Below are positions 56,413 to 64,000 of a DNA stretch of 64,000 nt, in pieces (the stretch's first letter is position 1; the number at the start of each line of letters is the position of its first letter). The stretch lies in assembly GCA_905182185.1 (NCBI GenBank), contig CAJJAP010000010.1:87225-151224 (forward strand), written 5' to 3'. The stretch comes from an uncultured Candidatus Poseidoniales archaeon. GTDB taxonomy: Archaea > Thermoplasmatota > Poseidoniia > Poseidoniales > Poseidoniaceae. A program made the position numbers and the translations under genes. Below the pieces are notes generated by a model. That model was not told the origin of the DNA and did not search any database. It worked only from the letters and a program-made list of their open reading frames with translations.

Positions 56413-56635
56413 TTTGCCCATCTCCATTTTGGGGTTTTGAGTCGTTTTCATCTGGTTGGCATTTGTCAGAACTACAACCGATCATTGACCATTCACCTTC
56501 ATCAAAGCAGATACAACCGCAACCGCAAGTACACATCCAACCGACTCCGTCCCAACCTTTGCCGCCTTCTGCCCGAGTATAGAGTCGCTTCATCTTGCAA
56601 TCACATGCGCACAAGTTAGCCTTCACTCTCGCCAT
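56399..56635 (-). CDS. Cys-rich miniprotein overlapping copA start
   Basis: A 78-residue protein with thirteen Cys residues. The first motif is CACDCKMKRLYTRAEGGKGW, followed by GWMCTCGCGCICFDEGEW, then CSSDKC and a final DCC. The K-R-L-Y-T-R-A-E-G segment resembles small archaeal zinc-ribbon proteins. The stop codon lies within the start region of copA (overlap of 14 bases at the ATG at 56412). Position and Cys content suggest a metal-binding partner, sensor or buffer for copper or zinc. No family name is claimed. Confidence 0.65.
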   Translation of the reverse strand: MARVKANLCACDCKMKRLYTRAEGGKGWDGVGWMCTCGCGCICFDEGEWSMIGCSSDKCQPDENDSKPQNGDGQNDCC

Positions 56636-56703
56636 GGCCTTGGGTTATTGTAGTCATTAATAAATCTGCGTTATTGACTACAATAATTATTATTGTATCA
56701 ACT

Positions 56704-59143
56704 TCAACGGTTTGGGGCTAAGTCAAGAGAACCAGACCAAATGTCAAGACCGCGTAATCGGCAAGGGAATTTCTGTCCTAATTTGACGATTGCATTCTGT
56801 TGCCCTCGTTCATCAGGTTCTGCTGGAACAACTTCTAGCCCGTGTTCATCTATTACAGTTCTAATCTTGCCAGAGATTTGTCTTAGGTGCATACGCCCTT
56901 GAACAGAACCATCATCTGCTAAATCCAAGAAAATCCAAGGTGTTTGAAGGCCAACAATTCTCGCTGGCCAAGACTTACCCTCTAGTGGAGTGGCAACATC
57001 TGCGAATGATTGTTGGTCTCCAATTCCGCCTCCTCTCAATAGGTGCAAGTGATATGCATTGGCAACAAGTTCCCATTCCAGTCGTTTTGCTTTGTATCCC
57101 CTATCACTGCAATGGTCTGCCAAATCGGCGGTTTCCTCAAGCGAATGAGTCCATTCATTTCCACGTAGGTATGCCTTCAATTGGCGGTGAGCCATCAGAT
57201 CTGGGTATCTTCTAATCGGTGAAGTAAAATGAACATAAGCATCTAAGTTAAGGCCAAAATGGCCGATATTCTCTTCACTATAAGTGGCTCTTTGCATTAA
57301 TTGGAATAACCCTTGGTCAACGACTCTTCTGATCACATCGTCTAATTCACTAGCTTCTTTTTGAGCATCGGCAAGAGAATCTAAAATATCGTTTCTTGCT
57401 TCGGGATTAAGAACGCCTTGCAAATATGGTTCGACATCACTTTCGCTAGTATCTTCGCTATTTCATCGCTAATCAAACCGGATAAATCAATTCCTCCGCC
57501 GGAATTATCAGCCCATGCTCCTAGCATGTTTGTCAAATGTTCAGAAGATGATTCACCCTGTTTTCTACTGCTGGGTAAAGGGAGACGAATACTGACGCCT
57601 AGTTCCCTAGTTTAGCATTTAATCCTTCAACCTCAGGGGTATCGGGTGGTGCATGACATCTCCAAGGAAGTGGGGCGCCTGCCGCTCCTAACAAGTGGCC
57701 TATGGCCGAGTTTGTTGCAACCATTAGAGATTCTATCATTCGAGTAGCATCATTCGGCCACTTGACTTCAACTGTGATTTGGTCATCAATAATTCGAGGA
57801 CGTAATTCAGCATTAGAGATATTTAATCGCAATTCTTTTTCCTGCCATTTCTTTGCTAGAGTGAACATTTCAGAGAATTGTGGATTATCTAATGCGTCTT
57901 CATATGCCATGTTTTGTTTTACTTCAATAACGGCCTCATAGGCAGAAACATCAACTATTTCACCCGCATCATCAAGTTTCATTGCGACAGCCATAGCGTA
58001 TCGTGGCATTTTTTCTCGTAATGAGCAAAGGTCGTCGGCTAGGCGAGGGGGTAGCATCGGTAGTACGGTATGAGGCAAATATACTGAGGTGGCACGAGAC
58101 CTTGCTGCAGCATCAAGACTTGTATTGGGGGTGACATAATGAGCAACATCAGCGATTGCAACCCACAATGTTTGGACTCCGTTTTCTTCAACCAAGCACA
58201 CTGCATCGTCGAAATCCTTTGCATCATGCGGATCAATAGTTACAAACGGCAGATGTCGTAAATCAGTTCTTCCTTCTTTCAATCCGGACTCAGCATCAAC
58301 CTCTTTCAACAATTCTGCATTTACGGAAAGTGATTGGTCATACTCTCTTGGAAATGGATTTGCATTCGCTCTTCTTCTAGCCAATAAGCGCGAGTCTAGG
58401 AGTTGTTCTGCATTCCAATGATTTGCTGAAACCAATAATAATGCCATTGCCGGTTCTGCTTCTGGAAAACGCATCCCACCTCTTCTTTTTGCGATAAAAC
58501 GACTTTCTTTGAGCAATGAAAATTCACCCCATGACATGATACGCTGTCCAGGCATTAGAGTGAATTGTTTAGGATAATCTTGACCCATTAAATCGGTGAG
58601 CCAAACACTTTCCAGCAAAGAGTATCGCTGAGCATCTTCTTCGCTGACATAACTTACTTGGGAACTTTTGTCATTGCTTTCTAATTCTTCACCGACTCTA
58701 AGAGGGGGCCTCCCCCAAAGGGATGTACCGCCTTTTTGTGCATGTCTAGAAGAGAATGCTTTCCAATCAGCTACTGCAGATTCAATGATTTCAACATATT
58801 CTGGTTTAACCAATTTGAACATTTTATCCTCAAGTGATGTAAATCGTTCATTCTTTTTACGGCCAAGAGCAAGTGCTTCGTCTAGTCCACTGCGAAATGT
58901 TTTCTCGGCTTTAATGTCGATTGAAAATCGATGAATCAAGTTTTCACCATTGATGATGAGGTCAGCAATTTCTTGATTTGTCCACGATTTACTCCACAAT
59001 TCATCATCATCAGCAAATTGCTGTGATATACGGCGCCACAATTTTTCATCTTCAGGTATTTGAGGGCCTTTTTTGGTTTGATGTTTACCAGCGCTATTTG
59101 AATTTGGGCCGCGTCCTCTACCGCCACCACGCCCTCTCGCCAT
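56704..59143 (-). CDS. RNB-family exoribonuclease (RNase II/R-like), two frameshifts
   Basis: A 3'-5' exoribonuclease. The N-terminus is Gly/Arg-rich (GRGGGRGRG), followed by helical sequence. The RNB core has TIDPHDAKDFDDAVC with the four metal-binding Asp residues, AIADVAHYV, SVYLPHTVLPMLPPRLADDLCSL, and later YVHFTSPIRRYPDLMAHRQL. The C-terminal part is beta-rich, S1-like. The frame breaks near 57599-57602 (a missing base; continuation GVSIRLPLPSSRKQGESS) and near 57441-57443 (one base missing; continuation SDVEPYLQGVLNPEAR). Repaired, it has about 813 residues. RNB exonucleases are rare in archaea and are not part of the exosome. Confidence 0.85.
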
Positions 59144-59192
59144 ATGGTTACCTCAAGGTAACAGGTGATGAAGTATCGTTTGCACAATTGTA

Positions 59193-60120
59193 TTACAATC
59201 CACTTTCTTGTAATGCTTTCAAAGCCTTAAGTTGCACTGCTGTTAATTGTTCATTTTCTTGTAAAACAAACTCAAGGTCAAATCTCCGCCGTCAAAACCT
59301 GCGCCTACCATTCTTCTGCGATCACCGATTTGGGTATTGGCAGCAACACTTAGGTTTCCAGATTTCCCTGAAGGTAGTTTGACTTTGATTTTACCACCCA
59401 AAACCAATGTTGAATATGGGGTTGAAACTTCTTGAACCAATACGCCATCTTCCCAATAAGTTCCTTCACCAGCATCTATTCTAATGGTGACCAACACGTC
59501 CCCAGTATCTCCTTGAGGATGGTCATGACCTTGTCCATTTAGGCGCTTAATTTGACCATGTTTTGCATCAGCGGCAACAGTAATTTTTAACGTGGTAGTT
59601 TTGGTTTCCATCTCATTACCATTCTTTCTGAATCGTTTGAAAGTGAATGGGAAGTTGCCACCATCTTTGCCTCATCCATTGTGATGTCGATTCCAACATT
59701 GATGTCAGCACCCTTTGGTTGTTGCTGATGGGGTGCGGGATTTCGTTGCCTAGAACCGCCGCCAGACCTTCCTCCCCCTCCGAACATTTGGCCAAAGGCA
59801 TCGTTCATCCCTCTGCCCCCGCCGCCGAAATTAAACTGGGATTCTCCAAATGGATTGCCCCCTCTTCCGCCGAATGAACTTCCACCCCCGCCGAACATAT
59901 TCGACATCTGTTGCTTTTGGTCAAAGTCTCTGCGTGAATCCGCAGTTCCAATGGTGTCATATGCGGCTTGAACTTCTTTGAATTTAGTTTCAGCAGCAGC
60001 ATCATCAGGATTGCGATCTGGGTGGAACTGGCGGGCTTTTTTGCGGAATGAGCGCTTGATTTCAGCGTCGCTGGCCCCCTTGTTAACGCCTAATACGGAA
60101 TAGGGGTCGCGTTCTGCCAT
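59193..60120 (-). CDS. DnaJ-like J-domain chaperone (class B type), two frameshifts
   Basis: A Hsp40 co-chaperone. The N-terminal J domain has DPYSVLGV, KARQFHPDRNPDD with the essential HPD, and AAYDTIGTADSRRDFDQ. A Gly/Phe-rich linker follows, then the C-terminal client-binding domain (KITVAADAKHGQIKRLNGQGH, GDVLVTIRI). There is no Cys-rich zinc finger, so it is class B, like CbpA. The frame changes at the run at 59666-59668 (a missing base; continuation DGGNFPFTFKRFRKNGNE) and near 59280-59282 (continuation DLEFVLQENEQLTAVQLKAL). With both repaired, the gene ends at 59193. Confidence 0.8.
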
Positions 60121-60245
60121 ATCGGTCCTGTCACTGTGGCCCCCTCATCAATGCTCGGGTTTTTCAGCAACATTTCCCAACACCAATATTGGGCACTTGG
60201 TTGAAACTATTTATCATTGAGAACAAGTTTTACCTATCAAAGCGG

Positions 60246-60253
60246 TTATATTA
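60246..60253 (+). promoter_or_regulatory. TATA-like box of the secE operon
   Basis: GCGGTTATATTAGGC, with the A/T core TTATATTA 36-43 bases before the secE ATG at 60289. A similar GCGGTTAAATAGGG sits before L11, and a related element before L21e. Spacing fits transcription starting about 25 bases downstream and a very short leader. Confidence 0.45.
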
Positions 60254-60288
60254 GGCGGGCAGTTGGGCAGGATATCCGAGGTTATACC

Positions 60289-60567
60289 ATGTCTGAGCGA
60301 AATCTCGACAGCAAATCCCAATCATTTGAGGACAAAGTCCAAGACAAGCAAGATTGGATTGAATCTCAATTCCGTAAGGTCTCTAGAGGCTCATGGGCTC
60401 GTATTCTACGGATGGCAAGAAAGCCGACTCCTCAAGAGTTTAAGCAGACTGTCATCATCTGCGGAATCGGATTATTCGTCTTAGGGGCTATTGGATTCGC
60501 AATGCTTGTATTGATGGACAATTTCATACCATACATGATACACGATGTTTTCAAGATCGGTAACTGA
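60289..60567 (+). CDS. secE: Preprotein translocase subunit SecE
   Basis: SecE (Sec61-gamma) stabilises the SecYEG channel. This is a 92-residue protein: a hydrophilic, charged N-terminus (about 1-50) with the amphipathic RILRMARKPTPQEFKQT helix, then one C-terminal membrane helix (about 56-82). The ATG at 60289 is chosen because it gives the family's length; upstream frame residues overlap the promoter. Neighbours (spt5, rplK) follow the conserved archaeal order. Confidence 0.87.
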   Translation: MSERNLDSKSQSFEDKVQDKQDWIESQFRKVSRGSWARILRMARKPTPQEFKQTVIICGIGLFVLGAIGFAMLVLMDNFIPYMIHDVFKIGN

Positions 60568-60580
60568 AAAAGGTGATTAT

Positions 60581-61502
60581 ATGACTGACGCATTTGTAGT
60601 ATTTGTTAGATTTGAAGAAAAGCTTCTCCTCCTTAAGAGAGGGGAGTCAGATGGAGATTTCCCAGGGCTTTGGGACGGAGTATGGGGAGTCGCTGACACC
60701 CAAGAAGAAGTCATTCAACGTGTTTCAGACTCAACCGGAATTCCGGTTGAAAGTCTGAAACACGTATGACTGTACTGGCCCAGAGCGTGGTATCGACATG
60801 GGCCGAAGTTTGGTCGATGTAATGCCAATTCTTGTTATTTCTAATACTGATGAGATAGATGTCAAAGGGCGTTATACTGAAGGCCGCTGGGTCGACCCTG
60901 GTCAATTGCAAGAATACCGTTGTATTTTCTCAGACATTGATATGGAAGGCGCAGATGGACTATTCAAGGAAATGTATGGTTCAGTAGGTTCTTTCCTTTT
61001 CATCGTCAAAACCGCAATCGGTGCAGAACAAAGAGTCGCTGACGAAATGTATGCACGTTTGCACGGCAGTGGTTCTCTAACCTCTCTGCAAAATGACATA
61101 ATGTCGATTCTTCATCCACCGACCATGCGTGGATATGTTTTCGTTGAATCAAGTGCATTACATCACGTTGAGAAATTGATTGGACGCTCCGGTGGAAGAG
61201 ATCCTAAGGCCCGCCGTGGTCTAAATCAGACTCCGCTAAAGAATGCTAAGACAGTACTTCCAGGTGAAGCACCACTACAAGATATTCTTCCATACCTCGA
61301 ACCGAAGGCAGTGACCTCTGGTATTGAAGTCGGCTGTATCGTTGAAATCGTTACAGGCGCATTCAAGGGTGAGAAGGCTCGTGTAATCAGCGTTGCAGAA
61401 ATGAAGGAAGAAGTTAGTATGGAGTTATACGAACAACCTATTCCAATGACTTTGAACATGCGTGGCGACCACGTCCGTGTAGTAGAGAGAGTTGACGATT
61501 GA
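60581..61502 (+). CDS. spt5: Spt5 with fused degenerate Nudix domain, one frameshift
   Basis: The second part (from about 60972) is archaeal Spt5: an NGN domain (FLFIVKTAIGAEQRVADEMYARL, RGYVFVESSALHHVEKLI) and a KOW motif (EVGCIVEIVTGAFKGEKARV) that clamps RNA polymerase. The first part is a Nudix fold: FVVFVRFEEKLLLLKRGESD, FPGLWDGVWGVAD, then DVMPILVISNTDEI and TEGRWVDP. The Nudix box has lost its catalytic Glu residues (QRVSDSTGI in place of REUxEExGU). A frameshift near 60760-60770 (one extra base) splits it; repaired, there is no stop between Nudix and NGN. ATG at 60581 follows an AAGGTGAT ribosome site. If independent, Spt5 could start at ATG 60972. Confidence 0.75.
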
Positions 61503-61588
61503 AGCCCTTTTTGGCATCTATTGCGAACTATTAACTGCTTCAAAGCCAATTATCCGTGCGACTAATCATTATTTCAGCCGCGGCGCGG

Positions 61589-61595
61589 TTAAATA
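61589..61595 (+). promoter_or_regulatory. TATA-like box upstream of L11
   Basis: GCGGTTAAATAGGG at 61584-61598, with the TTAAATA core about 55 bases before the L11 ATG at 61650. Together with the element before secE it suggests that the L11-L1-L10-L12 genes can be transcribed from their own promoter. Confidence 0.4.
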
Positions 61596-61649
61596 GGGGA
61601 GTTTAGTCGGCGAAATACCCACGTCTGTGAGTAATGGAGTTTGACACAT

Positions 61650-61931
61650 ATGCCGAAACCTTGGACATCGAAGCTGATAATTAAAGCGCTTGGAGTTAAG
61701 AAGTGTAACGGCAGTCTTGACGCTGCTACTGAAACCCTCTCTTTAGAGAAAGCAATGGGAGTTGCAAAAGAGAAGGCAGACTTAGGCCATCTAACTGGTG
61801 CGGACCTAAAGGCACAAACCAGAGAGATAATCGGAACATGCGTTTCAATGCGTGTAAAGATTGATGGACACTGGGCAAATGAAGCGCTACAGATCATTAG
61901 CAATGGAGAATGGGACGAGCGATTTAACTGA
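61650..61931 (+). CDS. rplK: Ribosomal protein L11, C-terminal domain only
   Basis: A 93-residue protein located where L11 stands in archaea. The sequence TSKLIIKALGVKKCNG, LSLEKAMGVAKEKAD and LKAQTREIIGTCVSMRVKIDG matches the RNA-binding C-terminal domain of uL11 (LEQV...IAK and the GTCRSMG helix). The usual N-terminal domain of about 70 residues, with its Pro/Gly-rich GPPLGP motif, is absent, and only 147 bases separate this ORF from spt5, too few to hold it. ATG at 61650 is chosen (MPKPWTSK); a TTG three codons upstream exists. It is likely a truncated or reduced L11, which is unusual. Confidence 0.8.
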   Translation: MPKPWTSKLIIKALGVKKCNGSLDAATETLSLEKAMGVAKEKADLGHLTGADLKAQTREIIGTCVSMRVKIDGHWANEALQIISNGEWDERFN

Positions 61932-61987
61932 ATTACGAACCGCGGGAGAGGCATTAACTTGCTTCGTTGACCGCAGAGGTGATTATT

Positions 61988-62632
61988 ATGGAAAAGAAAA
62001 TAAACCAAGCAATCAAAGACGCATTAAGTAATGCACCTAAGCGTAATTTCGTCGAATCCGTGGATATCACTTTCACAATTAGAGATGTTGACCTCAAGAA
62101 CCCTACTAACCGTATCAAGGAAGAAATTCGTCTTCCATCTGGTCGCGGCCGAGAATTAAAAATCGCAATGTTCGCTGCAAGCGAAGCTGCAACTAAGGCT
62201 AAGGCTGCAGGAATTACTGTCATCACTCCACAAGAGATTGAGGATTTGGGCGGTAAAAAGGGTAAAGCAAAGAAAGTTGCTAACAATTACGATTACTTCC
62301 TTTCCGAAGTCCCTCACATGGGACTTATCGGTAGATACCTCGGTGTGGTTCTAGGTCCTCGGGGTAAAATGCCACGTCCAGTCCCTCCAACATTAGATCC
62401 AGCCATTATCGCTAAAGGTCTGATGTCAACCGTTGTAATCAAGTCTGGTGACAAAACTACTTTCCATACCGCAATCGGAACTTCAAGCCAAAGTGAAGAA
62501 GAACTATTCGCTAACGCTATGGCAGTTTACAACCGTGTAATCTCAAAACTAGAGCGTGGAATTGGAAACATCCGTTCACTTTACATCAAGACCTCAATGG
62601 GTCCTGCACAACAAATCGAGGTGGTTAATTGA
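61988..62632 (+). CDS. rplA: Ribosomal protein L1
   Basis: Large-subunit protein uL1 of the L1 stalk, 214 residues. Segments RNFVESVDITFTIRDVDLKNP, EIRLPSGRGRELKIAMF, VLGPRGKMPRPVPP and the C-terminal GNIRSLYIKTSMGP are diagnostic. The ribosome site AGAGGTGATTATT precedes ATG 61988. In archaea L1 often represses its own operon by binding an mRNA mimic of its rRNA site; I see no clear mimic here. Confidence 0.95.
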   Translation: MEKKINQAIKDALSNAPKRNFVESVDITFTIRDVDLKNPTNRIKEEIRLPSGRGRELKIAMFAASEAATKAKAAGITVITPQEIEDLGGKKGKAKKVANNYDYFLSEVPHMGLIGRYLGVVLGPRGKMPRPVPPTLDPAIIAKGLMSTVVIKSGDKTTFHTAIGTSSQSEEELFANAMAVYNRVISKLERGIGNIRSLYIKTSMGPAQQIEVVN

Positions 62633-63655
62633 TTCCTAAGGTAATTTCCTGGAAGAAAGATGCGGTTGTAGATTTAGTCAGCCTTCTTGAAAGCGGTGAC
62701 ACGATTGCAGTTATCGACATCCACGGTGTTCCAGCAGATTCCATGATTGGAATGCGCTCTTCACTTCGTGAAAACTTTAGCAATTCGCGTTGCTAAGAAG
62801 CGTTTGATGCGTCTTGCTTGGGAACGAGCAGGTCTAAAAGCAGACAATCTAGAACAATTATTCGATGGTGCAGTACAACCTGCACTAGTATCATCAAGTA
62901 AATTGAATTCATTTGAGATGTTTACTGCACTGAAAGCAACTCAAGCTGGCCGTGCTGCTAAGCCTGGTGACCGTGCTCCTCACGACATCGTCGTTGAGAA
63001 GATGGATACTGGAATGCCGCCTGGTCCGATCGTTGGTGACCTGAACTCCGTAGGAATTCCCTGCTAAGATCATGAAGGGCTCCGTACAAATCTCAAAGAG
63101 AACAGTTATTCTCAAAGAGGGAGAAGAATTCGATGGAGACCTAGGTCTGATGTTATCTAAGTTAGGCATCAACCCAATTATAGCAGGTCTACGTTTGTGT
63201 GGTACACTAGAGGGTGGAACTGTTTTCGCTCCTAGCACATTAGATATCAACTTCGAACAATTCGAGGGCGATTTAATTTCTTATGCAACAGGAGCATTCA
63301 ATCTTGCTTGCAACATTACTTGGTTTACTAACCAAACAATGCCAACAATCCTTGCAAAGGCGAGCCGCGAGGCTTTCGCTGTTGCATTGGAAGCGGCTGT
63401 CGCTACTGCTGACACCATGCCGCATCTTGTCGGAAGAGCACACCGCGGCGCTATGGCTGTCGCAGGCTCTCTTGACAGTGACGCTCTCGACGACGAACTG
63501 GCGGCTATGCTAGGCGCTGCGGCTAACGCTGCTGCATCCGCATCCGCTGCTGTTGCCGAGAGTGATTCATCAGCCCCCTGCCGAGGCAGATGAAGAAGAA
63601 GACGAGGAAGACGAGGAAGCCGGTTTCGGCGGCCTCGGAGTCCTTATTCGGTTGA
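62629..63655 (+). CDS. rplJ: Ribosomal protein L10 (P0 stalk protein), four frameshifts
   Basis: uL10 forms the base of the ribosomal stalk and binds L12 dimers. It starts with TTG at 62629, overlapping the L1 stop (TTGA); the N-terminal KVISWKKDAVVDLVSLL is typical. Four apparent one-base errors break it: near 62771-62774 (correct TLAIRVAKKRLM), at the CCC run 63059-63061 (correct IPAKIMKG), at the C run 63574-63578 (correct APAEADEEED), and near 63638-63641 (correct GLGSLFG). Repaired, it ends at 63655 in the conserved acidic tail and GLGxLFG, which is also the L12 C-terminus. Confidence 0.85.
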
Positions 63656-63678
63656 ACGAAATATTGAGGTGAAAAATT

Positions 63679-63978
63679 ATGGAATACGTATACGCTGCTA
63701 TGCTACTGCACGCTGCTGGAAATGAAATAACTGAAAAAGCTGTCACTGCCACTTTGGCTGGTGCTGGCGTAGATGTAGACGCTGCTCGCGTGAAGGCACT
63801 TTGTGCTTCTCTCGCTGGTGTCGACATCGCTGATGCTATGACCCAAGCTGTCGCTGCACCGGCCGCTGCTGCTCCTGCAGCAGCTGCTTCGTCCTCTGAC
63901 GCCCCTGCGGAAGCAGAGGAAGAAGAAGAAGAGGATGAAGAAGCTGGTTTCGACGGTCTTGGTTCCCTATTCGGTTGA
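63679..63978 (+). CDS. rpl12: Ribosomal protein L12 (P1 type)
   Basis: Archaeal stalk protein P1/L12, 99 residues. The N-terminal dimerisation domain ([19 protein letters not shown] ... [14 protein letters not shown]) is followed by an Ala/Pro-rich hinge, an acidic Glu stretch and the terminal GLGSLFG. This last peptide binds elongation factors and is shared with L10. The ribosome site GAGGTGAAAAATT precedes ATG 63679. The stop lies 22 bases from the window end. Confidence 0.95.
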   Translation: MEYVYAAMLLHAAGNEITEKAVTATLAGAGVDVDAARVKALCASLAGVDIADAMTQAVAAPAAAAPAAAASSSDAPAEAEEEEEEDEEAGFDGLGSLFG

Positions 63979-64000
63979 ATTGGACTCCGAGCGCCGCCGA

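Overview
Organism. The window reads as a planktonic euryarchaeon of the Marine Group II / Candidatus Poseidoniales type (Thermoplasmatota). Archaeal information genes (RadA, L21e, RpoF, DUF655, Pus10, SecE-Spt5-L11-L1-L10-L12, an initiator tRNA-Met with three G-C pairs in the anticodon stem) sit beside bacterial-looking genes (exonuclease VII, an RNB-family exoribonuclease, a DnaJ-like chaperone, peroxiredoxin, NADP isocitrate dehydrogenase). The DNA is AT-rich, there are many secreted Asp-rich repeat proteins, and intergenic gaps are short. The lineage is inferred from gene content; no 16S gene is present. In-operon genes often carry a GGTGA-type Shine-Dalgarno sequence 5-9 bases before ATG, and ribosomal promoters show a TATA-like box preceded by CGGTT. 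Sequence quality. Nine genes are interrupted by sixteen apparent one-base insertions or deletions, nearly all in short homopolymers. In each case the second frame continues the same protein, so I annotate these as single genes with probable sequencing errors. They are dense at 57-64 kb. Layout. 0-7 kb: membrane proteins, a cobalamin adenosyltransferase, a Nudix hydrolase divergent from a DHH phosphoesterase, an RND/MMPL transporter and a small membrane protein. 7-18 kb: a giant PIN-domain protein, Icd, an OsmC protein, FtsZ, RadA, a lipoprotein, initiator tRNA-Met, a stand-alone RAM domain and an AK6/Fap7-like kinase. 18-31 kb: a surface and envelope block with a CDP-alcohol phosphatidyltransferase, a 1085-residue surface protein, a Ca2+/H+-type antiporter, a thrombospondin-type repeat protein, a coiled-coil membrane protein and a fasciclin/cupredoxin protein with a PGF-type C-terminus. 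31-41 kb: amidohydrolase, Pgk, orphan DNA methyltransferase, M24 peptidase, a histone-fold-like protein, ferredoxin, peroxiredoxin and a thioredoxin-like protein. 41-48 kb: one long minus-strand run from Pus10 and L21e through RpoF, DUF655, RsmA, CorA and ExoVII to a DUF59 protein. 48-56 kb: a second RND exporter, DsrE-like, an ATP10-like thioredoxin fold, tRNA-Leu, and a copper module (HMA chaperone, CopA, Cys-rich miniprotein). 56-64 kb: RNB nuclease, DnaJ-like, then the SecE-Spt5-L11-L1-L10-L12 operon. Most unusual. L11 appears to lack its whole N-terminal domain. A Nudix domain with a degenerate catalytic box is fused in frame to Spt5. Pus10 carries an inserted SAP-like motif. A probable double histone fold lies at 36.5 kb, a Cys-rich miniprotein overlaps the start of copA, and several dyad elements recur. 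I found no CRISPR array, insertion sequence or prophage.
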